Positions 44,946-54,715 are shown, counted from the stretch's first letter. The stretch is DNA of 64,000 nt from JBPOFM01 sp041391925 (GCA_041391925.1 JAWKNA010000003.1:186001-250000), one strand, 5' to 3'. Program-made: numbers and translations. The notes: generated by a model from the sequence alone, not told the origin.

Positions 44946-47900
44946 TTAATCTTCATGTTGTTGAGTTACAATGACTGGTTTACTGCTCACTTTTTCCTGT
45001 AACCATTGAAAAAGCATAAATAGAATTGGGATAACAAACACGCCCAAAAGGGTTCCTATCAACATACCTCCTGCGGCACCAGTACCAATGGAATTATTCC
45101 CTTCTGCTCCCACACCTTTTGCTAATACCAATGGCATCAATCCCAAAATAAAGGCAAAGGAAGTCATCAAAATTGGTCGCAAACGTGCTTTGGCCCCATG
45201 GATGGCTGCATCAAAAATACTTTCACCACTTCGTCGCCTCTGCACTGCAAACTCTACAATCAGAATGGCATTTTTCGCCAAAAGTCCAACCAGCATAATC
45301 AATGCAATCTGGAAATAGATATTATTCTGAAGACCTAATAAGTTTGTACTGATATAGGCTCCAAAAACACCAAATGGTAGAGAGAGTACAACCGCTAAAG
45401 GCAAAAGATAGCTTTCGTATTGTGCACTCAATAAGAAATACACAAACAAAATACTCAAGATGAAAATAAAGGTGGTTTGGTTTCCTGCATTGACCTCTTC
45501 GCGCGTTAAACCTGAATAGGCGACCGTATAGTTACTCGGCAGTTGCTTCACTTCTTCTTCAATCACGCGAATGGCATCGCCAGTACTAAACCCAGGGTTT
45601 ACAGCACCTGTAATCGTCGTGGAGTTAAACAGATTAAATCGGGTAACCGATTGTGGCCCATAAACCCGTTTAAGATTGACAAACTGCGTAATAGGCGTCA
45701 TCTCTCCAGAATCTGTCCTTACATACATACTATTCAAAGAATTCACATCCGCTCTATCTTCTGGCAAGGATTGAATATAAACTCTAAATTGCTTACCAAA
45801 TCTCGAAAAATCCGAAGCATACACACCACCTATATAGCCTTGCAACGTAGAGAAAATACTATTGATAGGAACTCCTTTTTCTTTCGCTAAAGGTACATTG
45901 ACCTCCATTTCGTATTGAGGATATTTGGTGTTAAAAGCCGATTGGGCATATTGAATTTCCGGATGTTTCATCAAAGCCATGGCAAACTCTTGATTTACCT
46001 TATCCAACTCTGTAAATTCACCTCCAAATTTATCCAGCAAATTCACCTCAAAACCAGCAGAATTACCAAACCCTCGAATACTTGGAGGTGCAAAGAAAAT
46101 GATATTAGCTTCTGGTATGGTGGATGCAATTCCGAATAACTTACCAATAATGGCTTGCGACGATAATGATTCATCCTTGCGTTCACTCCAATCTTTTAAT
46201 TTTACAAAACCAATCGCATAGTTACTCCCCGAACCACTGATTAAACTTCGGCCCTTAATAAACGATATCCCGACGGCTCCTTCCATTCCGTCAATTTTTG
46301 AGTATAGCTTTTTCGTAACAGCATCTGTTCTGTCTAATGATGAACCTGCTGGAAGTTCAATGTTCACAAACACGATACCCCTATCTTCATTCGGAACAAA
46401 TCCCGTTGGTGTTGTTTTGGCTGCCCAAAAGATACCTACAGCTGCAATAATCAATAATACGGCAGACACCCATTTTCTTCTATACAGAAACTCTATTGAT
46501 TTCCCGTATCTGTTCACAGTTGCATTGAATCCTCTGTTGAAACGTGTGTAAAAATGTTGCATCATATTCTTGTTTTTCAACTCTTCATCATGCTTATGCT
46601 CTTTCAAAACCAAAGCACATAAGGCTGGACTCAACGTCAATGCATTCACAGCAGAAATTAAAATTGCAATAATCAAGGTCACTCCAAACTGTTCATAAAA
46701 CACACCTGTTGGTCCTGTTATAAAAGTTACCGGAATAAATACAGCAGCCATGACCAAAGTAATCGATATGATAGCGCCTGAAATTTCATTCATGGCTGTC
46801 AGAGTTGCCTTTTTGGGGTTCTTTTCTCCATCATCCATTTTGGCATGAACTGCTTCCACCACCACAATGGCGTCATCCACCACAATTCCAATAGCAAGAA
46901 CCAAAGCAAATAGTGTCAATAAGTTAATGGAATATCCAAACACATTGAGGAAAAAGAAGGTACCTATAATTGAGACCGGAACCGCAATCGCTGGGATTAA
47001 GGTCGAACGGAAATCTTGCAAAAACAGAAACACCACTAAAAACACCAGCAGAAACGCTTCCAATAAAGTACTGACCACTTTATGAATGGATGCATTTAAA
47101 AACAAACTTGTATCATAAGGCACAAAAATGTGTAAGCCGTTTGGCAAATCCTTTTCGATGCCATCCAACGCTACTTTGATACTTTCAATAATTTCTTGTG
47201 CATTGGAACCTTTGGTTTGAAAAATCCCCATAAATACGGCATGGTGTCCCAAACTTTCAGCATTGGCGGCATACGATTGTGCATCCAGTTCAATGGTAGC
47301 TACATCATTCAAGCGCAAAAATTCACCATTGCCCAACGCTTTTATTACAATATCTCCATATTGTTTTGCTTCTTTAAATCGACCGCTATAAGTCAACACA
47401 TAGGAGAATGCCTCACCATTGTTTTGGCCCAATGAACCTGCTGCTGCCTCAAGATTTTGTTCTTGTAGAACGGCAGTGATATCAGAAGGAATTAGATTAT
47501 AGGCTGCTAATTTTTCTGGTTTCAACCAAACGCGCATCGCATAATCCTGCTGGGAAAATACACTCACATCACCCACACCTTTGACACGCTGCAATGCAGG
47601 GATGACATTGATTTTTAAATAATTTTGTATAAAAGTAGCATCATAATCCTCGCTGTCGGTGTACATAGACAAGAACATCAAGGCACTGGTTTCCTGCTTT
47701 TGAGTAGTCACACCTGTCTGAATGACCTCTTGCGGCAACAAAGGGGTCGCTCTGGCAACACGATTCTGAACGTTAACGGCTGCAATGTCCGCATTGATAC
47801 TTTGGTCAAAATAAACAGTGATGTCAGCTGTACCATTGTTTGAAGCAGTTGAGGTAATGTAAGTCATGCCTTCCACACCATTGATTTGCTCTTCAATAGG

Positions 47901-48089
47901 AATGATGACACTTTCCAAAACTGTTTCGGCATTCGCTCCTGGATAAGAAGCCGCTACTTTAATCGTAGGTGGCGCTATATCTGGATACTCCTCAATAGGT
48001 AAACTCGTAATGCTAATCACACCAAGCATCACTATTATGATAGATATTACGGTTGAAAGAACGGGTCTTTCAATAAATGTTTTTAACAT
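44946..48089 (-). CDS. RND multidrug efflux transporter (HAE1, AcrB-like)
   Basis: A 1047-aa inner-membrane proton-driven exporter. Starts MLKTFIERPVLSTVISIIIV; has the PGANAETV porter motif, the TM4 proton-relay GIVVDDAIVVVEAVHAKM and the C-terminal repeat half with LVGLLAKNAILIVEFA. Twelve TM segments expected. It lies between the membrane-fusion-protein gene (13 bp upstream) and the outer-membrane-factor gene, forming a complete pump. Drug specificity cannot be read. Confidence 0.96.
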   Translation of the reverse strand: MLKTFIERPVLSTVISIIIVMLGVISITSLPIEEYPDIAPPTIKVAASYPGANAETVLESVIIPIEEQINGVEGMTYITSTASNNGTADITVYFDQSINADIAAVNVQNRVARATPLLPQEVIQTGVTTQKQETSALMFLSMYTDSEDYDATFIQNYLKINVIPALQRVKGVGDVSVFSQQDYAMRVWLKPEKLAAYNLIPSDITAVLQEQNLEAAAGSLGQNNGEAFSYVLTYSGRFKEAKQYGDIVIKALGNGEFLRLNDVATIELDAQSYAANAESLGHHAVFMGIFQTKGSNAQEIIESIKVALDGIEKDLPNGLHIFVPYDTSLFLNASIHKVVSTLLEAFLLVFLVVFLFLQDFRSTLIPAIAVPVSIIGTFFFLNVFGYSINLLTLFALVLAIGIVVDDAIVVVEAVHAKMDDGEKNPKKATLTAMNEISGAIISITLVMAAVFIPVTFITGPTGVFYEQFGVTLIIAILISAVNALTLSPALCALVLKEHKHDEELKNKNMMQHFYTRFNRGFNATVNRYGKSIEFLYRRKWVSAVLLIIAAVGIFWAAKTTPTGFVPNEDRGIVFVNIELPAGSSLDRTDAVTKKLYSKIDGMEGAVGISFIKGRSLISGSGSNYAIGFVKLKDWSERKDESLSSQAIIGKLFGIASTIPEANIIFFAPPSIRGFGNSAGFEVNLLDKFGGEFTELDKVNQEFAMALMKHPEIQYAQSAFNTKYPQYEMEVNVPLAKEKGVPINSIFSTLQGYIGGVYASDFSRFGKQFRVYIQSLPEDRADVNSLNSMYVRTDSGEMTPITQFVNLKRVYGPQSVTRFNLFNSTTITGAVNPGFSTGDAIRVIEEEVKQLPSNYTVAYSGLTREEVNAGNQTTFIFILSILFVYFLLSAQYESYLLPLAVVLSLPFGVFGAYISTNLLGLQNNIYFQIALIMLVGLLAKNAILIVEFAVQRRRSGESIFDAAIHGAKARLRPILMTSFAFILGLMPLVLAKGVGAEGNNSIGTGAAGGMLIGTLLGVFVIPILFMLFQWLQEKVSSKPVIVTQQHED

Positions 48090-48102
48090 AATCTATGGTT
48101 TG

Positions 48103-49233
48103 CTAGTTTTTAAATAGTGTTGTAATTGGCTTGGTGACTTCTTCAAAAGGAACCTCCTGTGGCGTAATCACTGTACCATCCCTTAATTTGCCCACACCTG
48201 TGGTCACAATTTTATCATTGGCATCCACACCTGATTCCAACACATATAAATTGTTGACTGGTGCTTTCACCTTGACAATAGTATTAATAGCCTTGTTATC
48301 CGCTCCCAACTTGAACAGCATGATATTTCCCTGTTGCTCGTAAGTTGATTCTTGTGGTACAACAATGGCATTTTCATAAACCGTTGGGATTTGAATTTTC
48401 CCACTGTTTCCATTGGTCAATAATTGATTTGGATTATCAAAAACAGCTCTTAAACTTACGGTTCCCGTGTTCTCACTTACTTGTCCTGTGCTAGTTTGAA
48501 TTTTACCCTTTTCGGAATAGACAGTTCCATTGGCCAATATGAGGTTGACATCTTGATAGTTTGACAGTTTCTCTTCCAATGTTTTTCCTTCTGCATTTTG
48601 AAGAAAATCCAAATATTGAGATTCATTCAAACTAAAAAAAGCATACACCTTACTGATATCACTTACTGTGGTTAAAGGTTGTGGGTCGCTAGGACTGACA
48701 AGTGTTCCTTCCCTAAAATTAATGGCGCCTACATAACCATCTACAGGACTGGTTATGGTTGCATACCCAATAGTTGCGGCAATGCTGCTGTAATTGGCCT
48801 TTGCTTGCTCTAGATTGGCCTTGGCGGTTTCCAACTGCACAGGGCTAATGATATTTTTCTTTACAAGAGGAATCAATTTATCCACCTCAACTTGCGCCAC
48901 ATTGATTCTCGCTTTTGCAGCTCCAGCATCTTGACTTAACGCTTGTGTTTCCAGTTTAAACAACACTTGTCCCTTGCGCACTTTTTGGCCTTCATCAACC
49001 AATACTTTCTGAATGTAACCAGAAGTTTTTGCACGTACATCACTATTGACAATACCTTCAAGGGTTGTAGGATATTCAGTATATCCTGTTACTGTTTTCG
49101 TTTGTAGTTGTGTTACAGGAAAAGTAGGTGGTGGACCTTGCGGTGCTTGTTGAGATTCCTGTTTATCGCCGCAGCTATATATGGCGGAGAACAATCCTAA
49201 AAAGAATATATATGATATTTTATTGATTTTCAT
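48103..49233 (-). CDS. RND efflux periplasmic adaptor lipoprotein (MFP/HlyD type)
   Basis: A 376-aa membrane-fusion protein. Lipobox FSAIYSC after MKINKISYIFFLGL; lipoyl/barrel-sandwich segments VRAKTSGYIQKVLVDEGQKV and ATITSPVDGYVGAINFREG flank an alpha hairpin; beta-barrel and membrane-proximal domains follow. Bridges the RND pump and the outer-membrane factor. Confidence 0.94.
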   Translation of the reverse strand: MKINKISYIFFLGLFSAIYSCGDKQESQQAPQGPPPTFPVTQLQTKTVTGYTEYPTTLEGIVNSDVRAKTSGYIQKVLVDEGQKVRKGQVLFKLETQALSQDAGAAKARINVAQVEVDKLIPLVKKNIISPVQLETAKANLEQAKANYSSIAATIGYATITSPVDGYVGAINFREGTLVSPSDPQPLTTVSDISKVYAFFSLNESQYLDFLQNAEGKTLEEKLSNYQDVNLILANGTVYSEKGKIQTSTGQVSENTGTVSLRAVFDNPNQLLTNGNSGKIQIPTVYENAIVVPQESTYEQQGNIMLFKLGADNKAINTIVKVKAPVNNLYVLESGVDANDKIVTTGVGKLRDGTVITPQEVPFEEVTKPITTLFKN

Positions 49234-49243
49234 TGGTTTATAG

Positions 49244-49741
49244 TTAAATTTTATTGTTTTTCTCTGTTATTTTTGATTTTAATTTTAATACGGATTGCAT
49301 TGCTTCCTCTAAAAATTCGATATAATCGTTGTGAAAATCGAGTTCGAATTTAGATTCTTCATCTCTAGATTTATTTGCTTCTTGCTTGTATTCTCGAATC
49401 TCTTGGTGTAATTCTTTTTGCGAACTCCAAGTTTCAACCATAGCATCAATACTCAAACAGATGTTATCCTGGTTGATGATGTAATATTTTTTTCTATCGC
49501 CTGGTTTGGTGAAATAAACCACTTTCTTCAAATCCGTTAGATGATTCAAATGAGTTGAAATCGTACTTTTACTAGCGCAGAGTTTCTCAACCAAATCCTC
49601 GAAAGTAGTTCCAGCTTTTCCTGTCAGAATGATATAAGAAAGTATACGAGCAGCAACAGGCGCCAACTGGTCCTTTTTTTCAATGGCGACGCCTAGTTTT
49701 TCAACAAGAGCCTGTTTCTTTAAACATACATCGTGTGTCAT
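49244..49741 (-). CDS. GbsR/MarR-type transcriptional regulator of the efflux operon
   Basis: A 165-aa winged-helix protein from ATG 49741 (MTHDVCLKKQALVEKLGVAI). An upstream extension to 49783 runs into the operator and is rejected. HTH CASKSTISTHLNHLTDLKKV and wing FTKPGDRKKYYII are clear; the C-terminus is a long dimerisation helix. First gene of the pump operon (11 bp to the adaptor gene). A perfect inverted repeat sits in its promoter, so autorepression is likely. Confidence 0.9.
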   Translation of the reverse strand: MTHDVCLKKQALVEKLGVAIEKKDQLAPVAARILSYIILTGKAGTTFEDLVEKLCASKSTISTHLNHLTDLKKVVYFTKPGDRKKYYIINQDNICLSIDAMVETWSSQKELHQEIREYKQEANKSRDEESKFELDFHNDYIEFLEEAMQSVLKLKSKITEKNNKI

Positions 49742-49758
49742 AATTGCAATAATTTTAG

Positions 49759-49766
49759 CAAAATTA
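49759..49766 (-). promoter_or_regulatory. -7 element of the efflux operon
   Basis: On the minus strand this reads TAATTTTG, fitting TAnnTTTG, 17 bp before the regulator's ATG. A TTTG inside the operator spacer (49781-49784) is 14 bp further up, shorter than usual for a -33 box. Confidence 0.5.
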
Positions 49767-49769
49767 ATA

Positions 49770-49793
49770 TTAGTTCGGAACAAACCGAACTAA
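49770..49793. promoter_or_regulatory. Inverted-repeat operator of the efflux operon
   Basis: TTAGTTCGG-AACAAA-CCGAACTAA: two perfect 9-bp arms around 6 bp, placed over the promoter upstream of the GbsR/MarR-type gene. The natural target of that dimeric regulator. Confidence 0.75.
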
Positions 49794-49819
49794 ACGAAGT
49801 TAAATGATTGTTAAATAAA

Positions 49820-49845
49820 AAAACCGATGCGTTAACATCGGTTTT
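49820..49845 (-). terminator. Terminator of pheS
   Basis: AAAACCGATG and CATCGGTTTT form a 10-bp stem; on the minus strand it is followed by a T run. It lies 19 bp past the pheS stop. Confidence 0.8.
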
Positions 49846-49863
49846 AGATATCTAAATGTGATT

Positions 49864-50883
49864 TTATAATGCTGATTTAAACTGTTCCAAAAATCGGACA
49901 TCATTTTCGCTCAATAAACGGATGTCACCAATTTGGTGCAATAACATTGTGATACGGTCGATACCCATTCCGAAGGCGAATCCTGAATAGGTTTTTGAAT
50001 CGATACCACAGTTTTCGAGAACATTTGGGTCTACCATACCACAACCCATTATTTCTAACCAACCAGTTCCTTTTGTAATTCTGTAATCAATTTCTGTTTC
50101 CAATCCCCAATAGACATCAACTTCGGCGCTCGGTTCTGTGAACGGGAAATACGACGGACGCAAACGGATTTTTGATTTTCCGAACATTTCTGTCGTAAAG
50201 TATTGTAAAGTTTGCTTCAAATCGGCAAAACTCACATCTTTATCAATATACAAGCCTTCCACTTGATGAAAAAAGCAATGCGAACGCGCTGAAATGGCTT
50301 CATTTCGATAAACTCTTCCTGGAGAAATGGTTCGAATTGGCGGTTTGTTATTTTCCATATAGCGCACTTGTACAGAACTTGTATGTGTACGAAGCAAAAT
50401 ATCTGGATTGGTCTGGATGAAAAAGGTATCTTGCATATCGCGCGCTGGATGATATTCCGGCAAATTCAATGCTGTAAAATTGTGCCAATCGTCCTCAATT
50501 TCTGGTCCTTCGCTGACGTTGAAACCAATACGGGAAAAAATATCAATAATTTGATTTTTCACTATGGAAATTGGATGTCTAGCACCTATTTCTACCGGTT
50601 CGCCCGGACGTGATAAATCGCCATAAACACCTTTGACTTCTTCCTTTCCTTCCAATTCTTCCTTTAAAGCATTGACTTTGTCTTCTGCAGTCGTTTTTAA
50701 TTTATTGATAACCTGACCAAACTCTTTCTTTTGGTCATTGGCAACATTTTTGAACTCGGCAAAATACTCCTTTAGAAGTCCTTTAGACCCTAAAAATTTA
50801 ATACGAAACGCTTCAACCTCTTCTTTGGATTGCGCTTTAAATGCTTCAGCTTCAGCAATAAGTTCTTTCAGCTTGTCTATCAT
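49864..50883 (-). CDS. pheS: Phenylalanine-tRNA ligase alpha subunit
   Basis: A 339-aa class II synthetase subunit, normal length. N-terminal coiled coil (residues 1-about 85) and catalytic core with SRSHCFFHQVEGLYID, RPSYFPFTEPSAEVDV and GFAFGMGIDRITML. It works with a beta subunit (pheT), which is not in this window. Confidence 0.98.
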   Translation of the reverse strand: MIDKLKELIAEAEAFKAQSKEEVEAFRIKFLGSKGLLKEYFAEFKNVANDQKKEFGQVINKLKTTAEDKVNALKEELEGKEEVKGVYGDLSRPGEPVEIGARHPISIVKNQIIDIFSRIGFNVSEGPEIEDDWHNFTALNLPEYHPARDMQDTFFIQTNPDILLRTHTSSVQVRYMENNKPPIRTISPGRVYRNEAISARSHCFFHQVEGLYIDKDVSFADLKQTLQYFTTEMFGKSKIRLRPSYFPFTEPSAEVDVYWGLETEIDYRITKGTGWLEIMGCGMVDPNVLENCGIDSKTYSGFAFGMGIDRITMLLHQIGDIRLLSENDVRFLEQFKSAL

Positions 50884-50917
50884 ACGTCAAAAAAATGAAT
50901 GGCAAATTTAGGAAAAA

Positions 50918-51274
50918 CTAATCTATATATTCCGATTCAAGAAAATAGTTAACAATAGCTTCTTTCATTAAGACACTTTGTTCGCCAGCTTTTAAGTGTG
51001 GCAGCTGCTCTTTTACTTTGTAATGTGGCCATTTATCATCGTCATAAAAATCAAATTCATAATAACCATAAGGCTCCAGCAAACGACAGATGGCAATATG
51101 CATCAAATCGAGTTTATGGTCTTTTTTGAATTTTTTATGTGGTTGACCCAGTTCTTGCACACCAATCAGATAAATGATGGCATCCAAATCCAATATATCG
51201 CCTTCGGCAAATTGGGCAGACAGTTTTTGAACCACCATTTCCCAGCGTTGTTTTAATTGTTCGTCTCGTGACAT
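50918..51274 (-). CDS. Conserved flavobacterial hypothetical protein next to pheS
   Basis: A 118-aa soluble protein: LKQRWEMVVQKLSAQFAEGD, then LDLDAIIYLIGVQELGQPHK and KHKLDLMHIAICRLLEPYG. Compact alpha-helical with many Asp/Tyr in EFDFYDDDKW. The family appears confined to Bacteroidota, from memory. It is 34 bp upstream of pheS on the same strand, divergent from cvpA. Confidence 0.78.
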   Translation of the reverse strand: MSRDEQLKQRWEMVVQKLSAQFAEGDILDLDAIIYLIGVQELGQPHKKFKKDHKLDLMHIAICRLLEPYGYYEFDFYDDDKWPHYKVKEQLPHLKAGEQSVLMKEAIVNYFLESEYID

Positions 51275-51278
51275 AGTC

Positions 51279-51327
51279 GAAATTGAAGTTGAAAATGAAA
51301 TCGAATTTCGACTTGAAGTTCAATTTC
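51279..51327. repeat. Nested AT-rich inverted repeat in a divergent promoter region
   Basis: GAAATTGAA (51279-51287) pairs with TTCAATTTC (51319-51327). Inside, GAAAT (51297-51301) pairs with ATTTC (51305-51309). Role unknown; could be a degenerate intergenic repeat. Confidence 0.5.
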
Positions 51328-51359
51328 AGATTCAATTTTATTTTGGTTCAAAGTTAACT

Positions 51360-51367
51360 TATATTTG
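51360..51367 (+). promoter_or_regulatory. -7 element of cvpA
   Basis: TATATTTG matches TAnnTTTG, 16 bp before the cvpA start; TTTG lies at 51342-51345 with a short 14-bp spacing. Confidence 0.55.
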
Positions 51368-51383
51368 ATAAAATTCTACCGTT

Positions 51384-51935
51384 ATGAGCTTTTTGGATAT
51401 TGTTTTGGCAGCTCTTATTCTTTTTGGTCTTGTACGTGGGCTTATGAAAGGGCTTTTTGTGGAAGTTGCCTCATTGGTGGCTTTGGTGGCAGGTGTTTAT
51501 GGCGCCATTCACTTCAGTAATTACGCCGCTAATTTTCTGAACAACAAAACCGAATGGGATGAAAAAACCGTCAATATCGCTGCGTTTGCCATTACGTTTG
51601 TCATCATCGTTTTGGTGATAGCGCTTGCTGGAAAAGCTTTGACAAAATTAGCCGATTTTGCGGCATTGGGTATTGTCAATAAAATCCTCGGAGGCTTGTT
51701 TGGCGCTTTAAAAATCGCTGTGATTTTGAGCGTGGTTTTGATTGTTTTTGATAGTATGAATCGTGCTATTCCGTTTACAGATGAAGAAACCATTGAAGAT
51801 TCTGTGCTTTACAATCCGGTGAAATCTTTGGTGCCAATGATTTTTCCTGCGATTTTGGAGAAGAAAAAAGAACTGGAAGAGTCGTCGAAAGAAGAAGTTC
51901 CAGAAACCGAAACCACTAATAACAATCCGATTTAA
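51384..51935 (+). CDS. CvpA family membrane protein
   Basis: A 183-aa protein with four TM helices (FLDIVLAALILFGLVRGLMK, VASLVALVAGVYGAIHF, IAAFAITFVIIVLVIALAG, LFGALKIAVILSVVLIVF) and an acidic tail. CvpA relatives are linked to colicin V production and envelope homeostasis. Its last 20 bp overlap the 3' end of the converging flavoreductase gene. Confidence 0.9.
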   Translation: MSFLDIVLAALILFGLVRGLMKGLFVEVASLVALVAGVYGAIHFSNYAANFLNNKTEWDEKTVNIAAFAITFVIIVLVIALAGKALTKLADFAALGIVNKILGGLFGALKIAVILSVVLIVFDSMNRAIPFTDEETIEDSVLYNPVKSLVPMIFPAILEKKKELEESSKEEVPETETTNNNPI

Positions 51936-54105
51936 TTTGTTTTGAATACATGCTTAACGGCTTGTTGTGATACTTCAAACAAATTTCATCTAAAGTTTCC
52001 ATCACGTCTTTATACATTGCCAAAGAACCACAAATCATAATAACAGCTTTTTGCTCCAAAGCCTGTGCAATGGATTCTCCATCTCTTTCCAGAAGATGCT
52101 GAACATACACCTTTTCGTTTTGTTGTGAAAAAGCAACATTCAGTTTTGTGAGCTTTTTTTCTTCCAAAAGTTGATTCAACTGCGATTGATATAGGTTTAA
52201 GGACGGCTCTGTTCGGATTCCGAAATACAAATCAGTCGTGATTCTTTTTTTGTTGTCGTGCAACATTCCCAAGAAAGGCGCCACTCCTGTTCCGTTGGAA
52301 ATCATGATGACTTTTGAAGCTTTTTTCGGCAAATGGAAATGCGCGTTTTCAATCAATCTTGCCTTGAATGTATCACCAATTTTGTAATTATTGAGATAAG
52401 TTGAACCCAAACCGTTTTCATAATATTTAACGCTCAACTGAATGTTGCCATTGACTTTCCCGATGGAATACAATCGTTCGTGATAATCGTTGTTTGGATA
52501 GACCGACAGCAAATCTCCAGAAATAAAATGAACATTTTGCTTTGGTTTTAGGGTGATTAGAAACGTATTATCAGGATTGTCTTCAACCTTTGTTTTTGAA
52601 ACCACCTCAAACAGCTTGGTGTTCTTTGGTGGCGATACCAGATTTTCTTTTGGAATATTTAGTTCCAAACCAACTTTCTCTGACCATAATTGGACCCATT
52701 GCTCAAAGCTTTCAAACGATTTATCATTAATCGTAAATGGCGGCACCAATTGCGTTGCATTTTCCTCTAACAAGGCTTTATCGACATCAAAGGCAAATTT
52801 GCAAAAATCAGGATATGCGAGTGAACCAAATCCAACAACCGAAAAGCTAAAATGTTGTTTTTGTTTGATAAGTTTCAAACGCTTTAAAAATTTGTTGGCA
52901 TTTGTTGGAGCTTCGCCCTCGCCATAGGTTGAGGTCATCACCACAAGATGTTCAGCACTTTTAAATTTTGAATAGCTATTCAATTCAGCAATAAAAGCAC
53001 GCTTACCGAGTGCCAATAGTTGTCTCTGCAAGGCATTTGCAAATGGAAGTGTGCCTCCATTTTCAGAGCCAATCAAAATGACAAATTCTGAAGCATTTTT
53101 CTTGAACTTATTCTTCAGTCTAGCCTGACGACGCTTGATGGTCATCGCAAATCCAGAATAAATAAAAAACAGAATGTTTAGAGAAGCAATCGCCAAAACA
53201 ATTGACCATAACATACTGCCTTTTCCTGTGTGAAGATTGAGGCTCAAATTTGAAAACGTCGCAACCCACGAATCATCAATCTTGCTTAAAATCTCACCAT
53301 TGAACTGATTCACCACAACTTCCCTATCCTTCAGTTTAATGGTGAAATAATCCTCCACAAATTCTGAAAACGGAAATTCTACAGATTTGACTTCGGAAAG
53401 TTTGGTGTTCTTGAAAATCGGAATTTCGCCGACTTCAAGTTTTGGCGTTTCAGACAGATTATCGAAATCAATTTGATGTTGGTTGGTATTCTTCGGAAGC
53501 AAATCAAACTTTTCCAAAGACAAATAAACGCCTGTAAGCGTAATGATGATGATGGGAATCAATGACAAACGCCCTAAAACCACGTGCCAATATTGGGCAA
53601 AATTATCATTGACAATCCTTGAAAAGAACTTTTTGAGACTTCGTTGACGTTTTAGAATAAGAATGGTTCCTGTAATGGCAATCAAAAACAATAAAAACGA
53701 ACAAAGACCTACAAAAAAGCGTCCAGTGCTTTTTAAAAATAACGAACGATGAAAATTGGTGACCCATTGAAAAAACTGGGATGGTTCTATTTTTTTGTCA
53801 AGATATTCGGCTGTTTTGGGGTTGAAATACCCATCGAGTGATTCGCCTTCTTCCGTGATGACAGACGCATTAACAAAGTCATTAGCATCCACTTCCAAGC
53901 TAATCACTTCAGGATATTTTGACTTGAAAGCATCGATGGTTTCCGCCAAAGTGATATCATTGAAACCTTCCGTTTTATACGGCTGGATTTGTTCCGAAAT
54001 AGGCTCAAATGCCAAAATGATTCCGGTAACGGAAGCAAGAAATATAAAAACAAAAGAAGATACAGCCAGTGCAAGATGGCTATATCTCCAAATGGAAATG
54101 GTCAT
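51916..54105 (-). CDS. PepSY-TM / flavodoxin / FNR fusion reductase
   Basis: A 729-aa membrane flavoprotein. The N-terminal PepSY-TM part (about 1-330) has four TM segments (HLALAVSSFVFIFLASVTGI; FVGLCSFLLFLIAITGTILI; LSLIPIIIITLTGVYLSL; MLWSIVLAIASLNILFFIYS). A flavodoxin domain follows (VILIGSENGGTLPFANALQR ... STYGEGEAPTNA), then a ferredoxin-NADP reductase domain (RLYSIGKV, ISNGTGVAPFLGML, MICGSLAMYKDV). It probably moves electrons from NADPH via FMN/FAD across the membrane to reduce ferric siderophore or haem iron in the periplasm. Last gene of the minus-strand arm of the iron locus. Confidence 0.9.
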   Translation of the reverse strand: MTISIWRYSHLALAVSSFVFIFLASVTGIILAFEPISEQIQPYKTEGFNDITLAETIDAFKSKYPEVISLEVDANDFVNASVITEEGESLDGYFNPKTAEYLDKKIEPSQFFQWVTNFHRSLFLKSTGRFFVGLCSFLLFLIAITGTILILKRQRSLKKFFSRIVNDNFAQYWHVVLGRLSLIPIIIITLTGVYLSLEKFDLLPKNTNQHQIDFDNLSETPKLEVGEIPIFKNTKLSEVKSVEFPFSEFVEDYFTIKLKDREVVVNQFNGEILSKIDDSWVATFSNLSLNLHTGKGSMLWSIVLAIASLNILFFIYSGFAMTIKRRQARLKNKFKKNASEFVILIGSENGGTLPFANALQRQLLALGKRAFIAELNSYSKFKSAEHLVVMTSTYGEGEAPTNANKFLKRLKLIKQKQHFSFSVVGFGSLAYPDFCKFAFDVDKALLEENATQLVPPFTINDKSFESFEQWVQLWSEKVGLELNIPKENLVSPPKNTKLFEVVSKTKVEDNPDNTFLITLKPKQNVHFISGDLLSVYPNNDYHERLYSIGKVNGNIQLSVKYYENGLGSTYLNNYKIGDTFKARLIENAHFHLPKKASKVIMISNGTGVAPFLGMLHDNKKRITTDLYFGIRTEPSLNLYQSQLNQLLEEKKLTKLNVAFSQQNEKVYVQHLLERDGESIAQALEQKAVIMICGSLAMYKDVMETLDEICLKYHNKPLSMYSKQIKSDCY

Positions 54106-54179
54106 AACAAATCTCTTTTAAGAAATAAAGAGCCAAGAATCAAGATGTCCTTTTGAAACTTCGGTCTTCCGTCTTCCAT

Positions 54180-54665
54180 CTAATTCGGCATCATTCGTAC
54201 ATAACGAATAAAACCAGTACCGTCAACCTTACCTTTTACGGATTCTGAAGTCAATTCGAACTCCACATCACTTTTATAGTATTCTTGGTCTTCAACAGCT
54301 GTTTCGAAACGAATCTTGTATCCAGAGTTTAATTTCGAATCATCAATATCAAGTACGCTTACGGTTCGTTTGCCTCCAGAAATTGTTGCACCTGTAATGG
54401 CATCAATGTTAGTTCGTTTTTTTCCGTAGAATTTCTTCCACCATTCTTCAACAGTATTATACCATTCAGCATCATCACCTTGTACATATAATGTCTGCTC
54501 GTAATCTCCCTTCGGATTGATTAAAGAAATCACCACATAAGCACCTTCTCCAGTATAATTCGTCATTTGAATCATACATTTATATTTGGTGGAGGGTGGT
54601 TGAGTAGTGTGCGATGTCAACACCATAAAAATCAATGCGAGAAAAGTGATATATTTTATTTTCAT
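54180..54665 (-). CDS. DUF2271 family exported protein
   Basis: A 161-aa protein from ATG 54665 (signal MKIKYITFLALIFMVLTSHT); the longer frame has no signal. The body TKYKCMIQMTNYTGEGAYVV and NIDAITGATISGGKRTVSVL is typical of DUF2271, often found beside PepSY reductases. Periplasmic; likely accessory to the reductase 74 bp downstream. Confidence 0.85.
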   Translation of the reverse strand: MKIKYITFLALIFMVLTSHTTQPPSTKYKCMIQMTNYTGEGAYVVISLINPKGDYEQTLYVQGDDAEWYNTVEEWWKKFYGKKRTNIDAITGATISGGKRTVSVLDIDDSKLNSGYKIRFETAVEDQEYYKSDVEFELTSESVKGKVDGTGFIRYVRMMPN

Positions 54666-54715
54666 TGTTTGTGTATTTGTTTCTGTCGAGTAGAGCGGAA
54701 TCAAGACCTAAACTT

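Noticed and set aside
49742..49783. N-terminal extension of the GbsR/MarR-type regulator
   Set aside because: It would run through the promoter and operator; ATG 49741 gives a normal start.
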